The notes below the pieces were generated by a model. That model saw only the letters and a program-made list of their open reading frames with translations. It ran no database searches and was not told the origin of the DNA. The position numbers were made by a program, and so were the translations under genes. A stretch of DNA of 23,708 nucleotides from JAZGBC01 sp036444495 (lineage in GTDB: Bacteria; Pseudomonadota; Alphaproteobacteria; Kiloniellales; J153). The stretch is from NCBI GenBank assembly GCA_036444495.1, contig JAZGBC010000061.1:1-23708 (forward strand), read 5' to 3'. This document shows, in pieces, positions 22,407 to 23,708 of the stretch. Position 1 is the first letter of the stretch. Each line of letters begins with the position of its first letter.

Positions 22407-23708
22407 GTGGACAAGGCGATTCTCCTTCGAGCTCTGCGCGGCTACGACCGGATCGCGGCCCCCATGGCAAGCCGGCTGCTGACGGGCAGAGGGTTCCTGG
22501 CGTTCCTCTGTCTCTACGTTCTGAGCATTTTCCTCATCAAGGGCGTGCTCTACTGGGGCGGTATCGGGCATGACGTGGACCAGCTCGTGCTCGCCCAGAG
22601 CGCGCAGCTCGGCTACGACAACCGCAACCCGCCACTTTACACCTGGCTGGTGATCGCCGCCCAGAGCGTCCTGGGCGTCGGAATCCCGGCGGTCCTGGCC
22701 GTCAAGTCGGCCACGATCCTGGGCTTGTTCGGCTTCCTTTATCTCGCCGCCCGGCGCATCTTCGAGGACGAGCGCTTCGCGGTCCTGGCCGCGCTCGGCC
22801 CCTTCGCCATGTACGAGATCGGTCTCTGGCTGCCGGTCAAGTACAGCCACACCGCCGCCTTGGCCGCGGTCTGCGCCGCGACCTTCTACGTGGTTTTGCG
22901 CCTGGAACAGTCGGGAAAGACCCTCTGGTACGTGGTCCTGGGCTGCGTAGCGGGCGTCGGGCTGCTCATCAAGTACAACTATCCCATTTTTCTCCTTTCG
23001 CTCTTGGCCGCGGCGGCCTTCGATCCCGGCTTCCGGCGGCGATTTGCGGACCGCCGCATGGGCCTGGTGGCGCTGGTCGCGCTCGGGCTCTTTGCGCCCC
23101 ATGCCTACTGGATGCTGGCGAACGCGGCGGAATTTCAGGCCGCGGCCGTCTCGCGCTTCGGCATGGGCTCGGACGAGCCGTTCTTCCTGCGGCTGGCCTA
23201 CGGCTGGGCCTCGGGGATCAAGGCGGCGCTCAACATGCTGCTGCCCCTGGCGCTGGCCGTACCCTATTTCGCCTGGCGCCGGTTCCGGCAGGGGCCGCCG
23301 GGCGATTGGGCCGAGCGCCGGCACTATCGCCCGCTTGGCCGTTTCCTGCTCATCGCGATCGCCGCGCTTTTCGCGCTGGTGGCCTTGAGCGGCGCCACCT
23401 CGGTGCGCGGGCATTACCTCTTGATCCTGGTGGTCTTCCCGCTTTGGCTGGTCGCCTGGTGGCAAGGCCTGGGCCTGTCGCCGGCGGCGCTCAACCGGGC
23501 CGCGCTCGCCCTGGCCATCTTGGCCTTCGTGTCGCCGGCCATTATGACCGGCAAGTTTTTCGTCTACCCGCTGATCCGGGACTATGTGCCCTACAGCCTG
23601 CCCTTCGGCACGCTGGCCGATCAGCTGCGCGACGCGGGCCTGCGCGAGGGCACGCTCTACGCCTATGACTATCCCTATACCCTGAGCGGGAACCTGCGGC
23701 CCTATCTG
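22407..23708 (+). CDS. Glycosyltransferase family 39-like membrane protein, 3' end outside the window
   Basis: An open frame of 434 codons runs off the window end. It encodes a polytopic membrane protein with at least nine hydrophobic segments. The first membrane helix (about 29-50) is followed by an acidic loop GHDVDQLVLAQSAQLGYDNRNPPLY (D56 and D58; shown here as GHDVDQ and NRNPPLYTWL), the hallmark of ArnT/PMT-type transferases that use polyprenyl-phosphate sugars. These enzymes glycosylate lipid A or other envelope molecules on the periplasmic face. The start is uncertain: GTG at 22407 or ATG at 22464, neither with a strong ribosome-binding site; an in-frame stop lies at 22335. It is divergent from pepA. 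The acceptor cannot be told. Confidence 0.8.
   Translation, partial: MDKAILLRALRGYDRIAAPMASRLLTGRGFLAFLCLYVLSIFLIKGVLYWGGIGHDVDQLVLAQSAQLGYDNRNPPLYTWLVIAAQSVLGVGIPAVLAVKSATILGLFGFLYLAARRIFEDERFAVLAALGPFAMYEIGLWLPVKYSHTAALAAVCAATFYVVLRLEQSGKTLWYVVLGCVAGVGLLIKYNYPIFLLSLLAAAAFDPGFRRRFADRRMGLVALVALGLFAPHAYWMLANAAEFQAAAVSRFGMGSDEPFFLRLAYGWASGIKAALNMLLPLALAVPYFAWRRFRQGPPGDWAERRHYRPLGRFLLIAIAALFALVALSGATSVRGHYLLILVVFPLWLVAWWQGLGLSPAALNRAALALAILAFVSPAIMTGKFFVYPLIRDYVPYSLPFGTLADQLRDAGLREGTLYAYDYPYTLSGNLRPYL

Noticed and set aside
20722..22482. Plus-strand open frame of 586 codons
   Set aside because: It is antisense to pepA, which has all catalytic residues. No domain is recognisable in the translation.
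22206..23465. Minus-strand open frame of 419 codons
   Set aside because: It is antisense to the family-39-like transferase, whose translation shows proper membrane helices and the acidic loop motif.
1..23708. CRISPR array, tRNA or rRNA genes, insertion sequence or prophage
   Set aside because: No regular spaced repeats, no tRNA-like or rRNA-like sequence, and no transposase or phage-like protein were seen on either strand.

Overview
The window is ordinary chromosomal backbone of a high-GC alphaproteobacterium. Several genes point there: an EipB-type envelope protein, an HdaA replication regulator with an N-terminal clamp-binding motif, an alpha-type AspS, a tiny aa3-type cytochrome oxidase subunit IV, and a divergent layout with purM/purN on one side and DUF2066, CDP-alcohol phosphatidyltransferase, a PerM-type permease and hdaA on the other. 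I associate that layout with Rhodospirillales-like lineages (from memory, not searched). Coding density is very high. I see no gap over 300 bases without a gene, no tRNA or rRNA gene, no insertion sequence and no CRISPR array.

Layout. 1-89 is non-coding and holds a striking perfect inverted repeat. 90-944 (-) is an EipB-like periplasmic protein. 1193-2510 (+) carries a short diguanylate cyclase and a DUF6505-like protein. 2523-6058 (-) holds agmatine deiminase, a small lipoprotein and aspS. 6218-10763 (+) is a string of HAD phosphatase, RNase D, an M23 peptidase, a cyclase-family metal hydrolase and a SixA-like phosphatase. 10791-15136 (-) is a compact unit transcribed in the order DUF2066, CDP-alcohol phosphatidyltransferase, PerM-like permease, hdaA, SDR. 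15228-17777 (+) is purM, a purN gene fused in frame to a VTT/TVP38 membrane domain, and a 40-residue COX subunit IV gene. Then follow ndk (-), a YheS-like ABC-F ATPase (+), pepA-holC (-) and a truncated family-39-like glycosyltransferase (+) that leaves the window.

The genes are mostly housekeeping: purine synthesis (purM, purN, ndk), translation (aspS, the ABC-F protein), RNA processing (RNase D), replication and its control (holC, hdaA), phospholipid synthesis, and envelope maintenance (EipB, M23, lipoprotein, DUF2066). Four neighbouring gene pairs share a 4-base GTGA stop/start overlap, which implies translational coupling.

The most unusual item is the PurN-VTT fusion at 16316-17602: a complete soluble glycinamide ribonucleotide formyltransferase joined without a stop codon to a complete polytopic membrane domain. 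Other items worth a check are the nested palindrome at 9-51, an M23 peptidase whose third zinc ligand is Glu rather than His, an SDR lacking the Tyr-x3-Lys pair, and a near-consensus promoter placed so that the RNase D mRNA should be leaderless. I did not find a convincing new multi-gene system.
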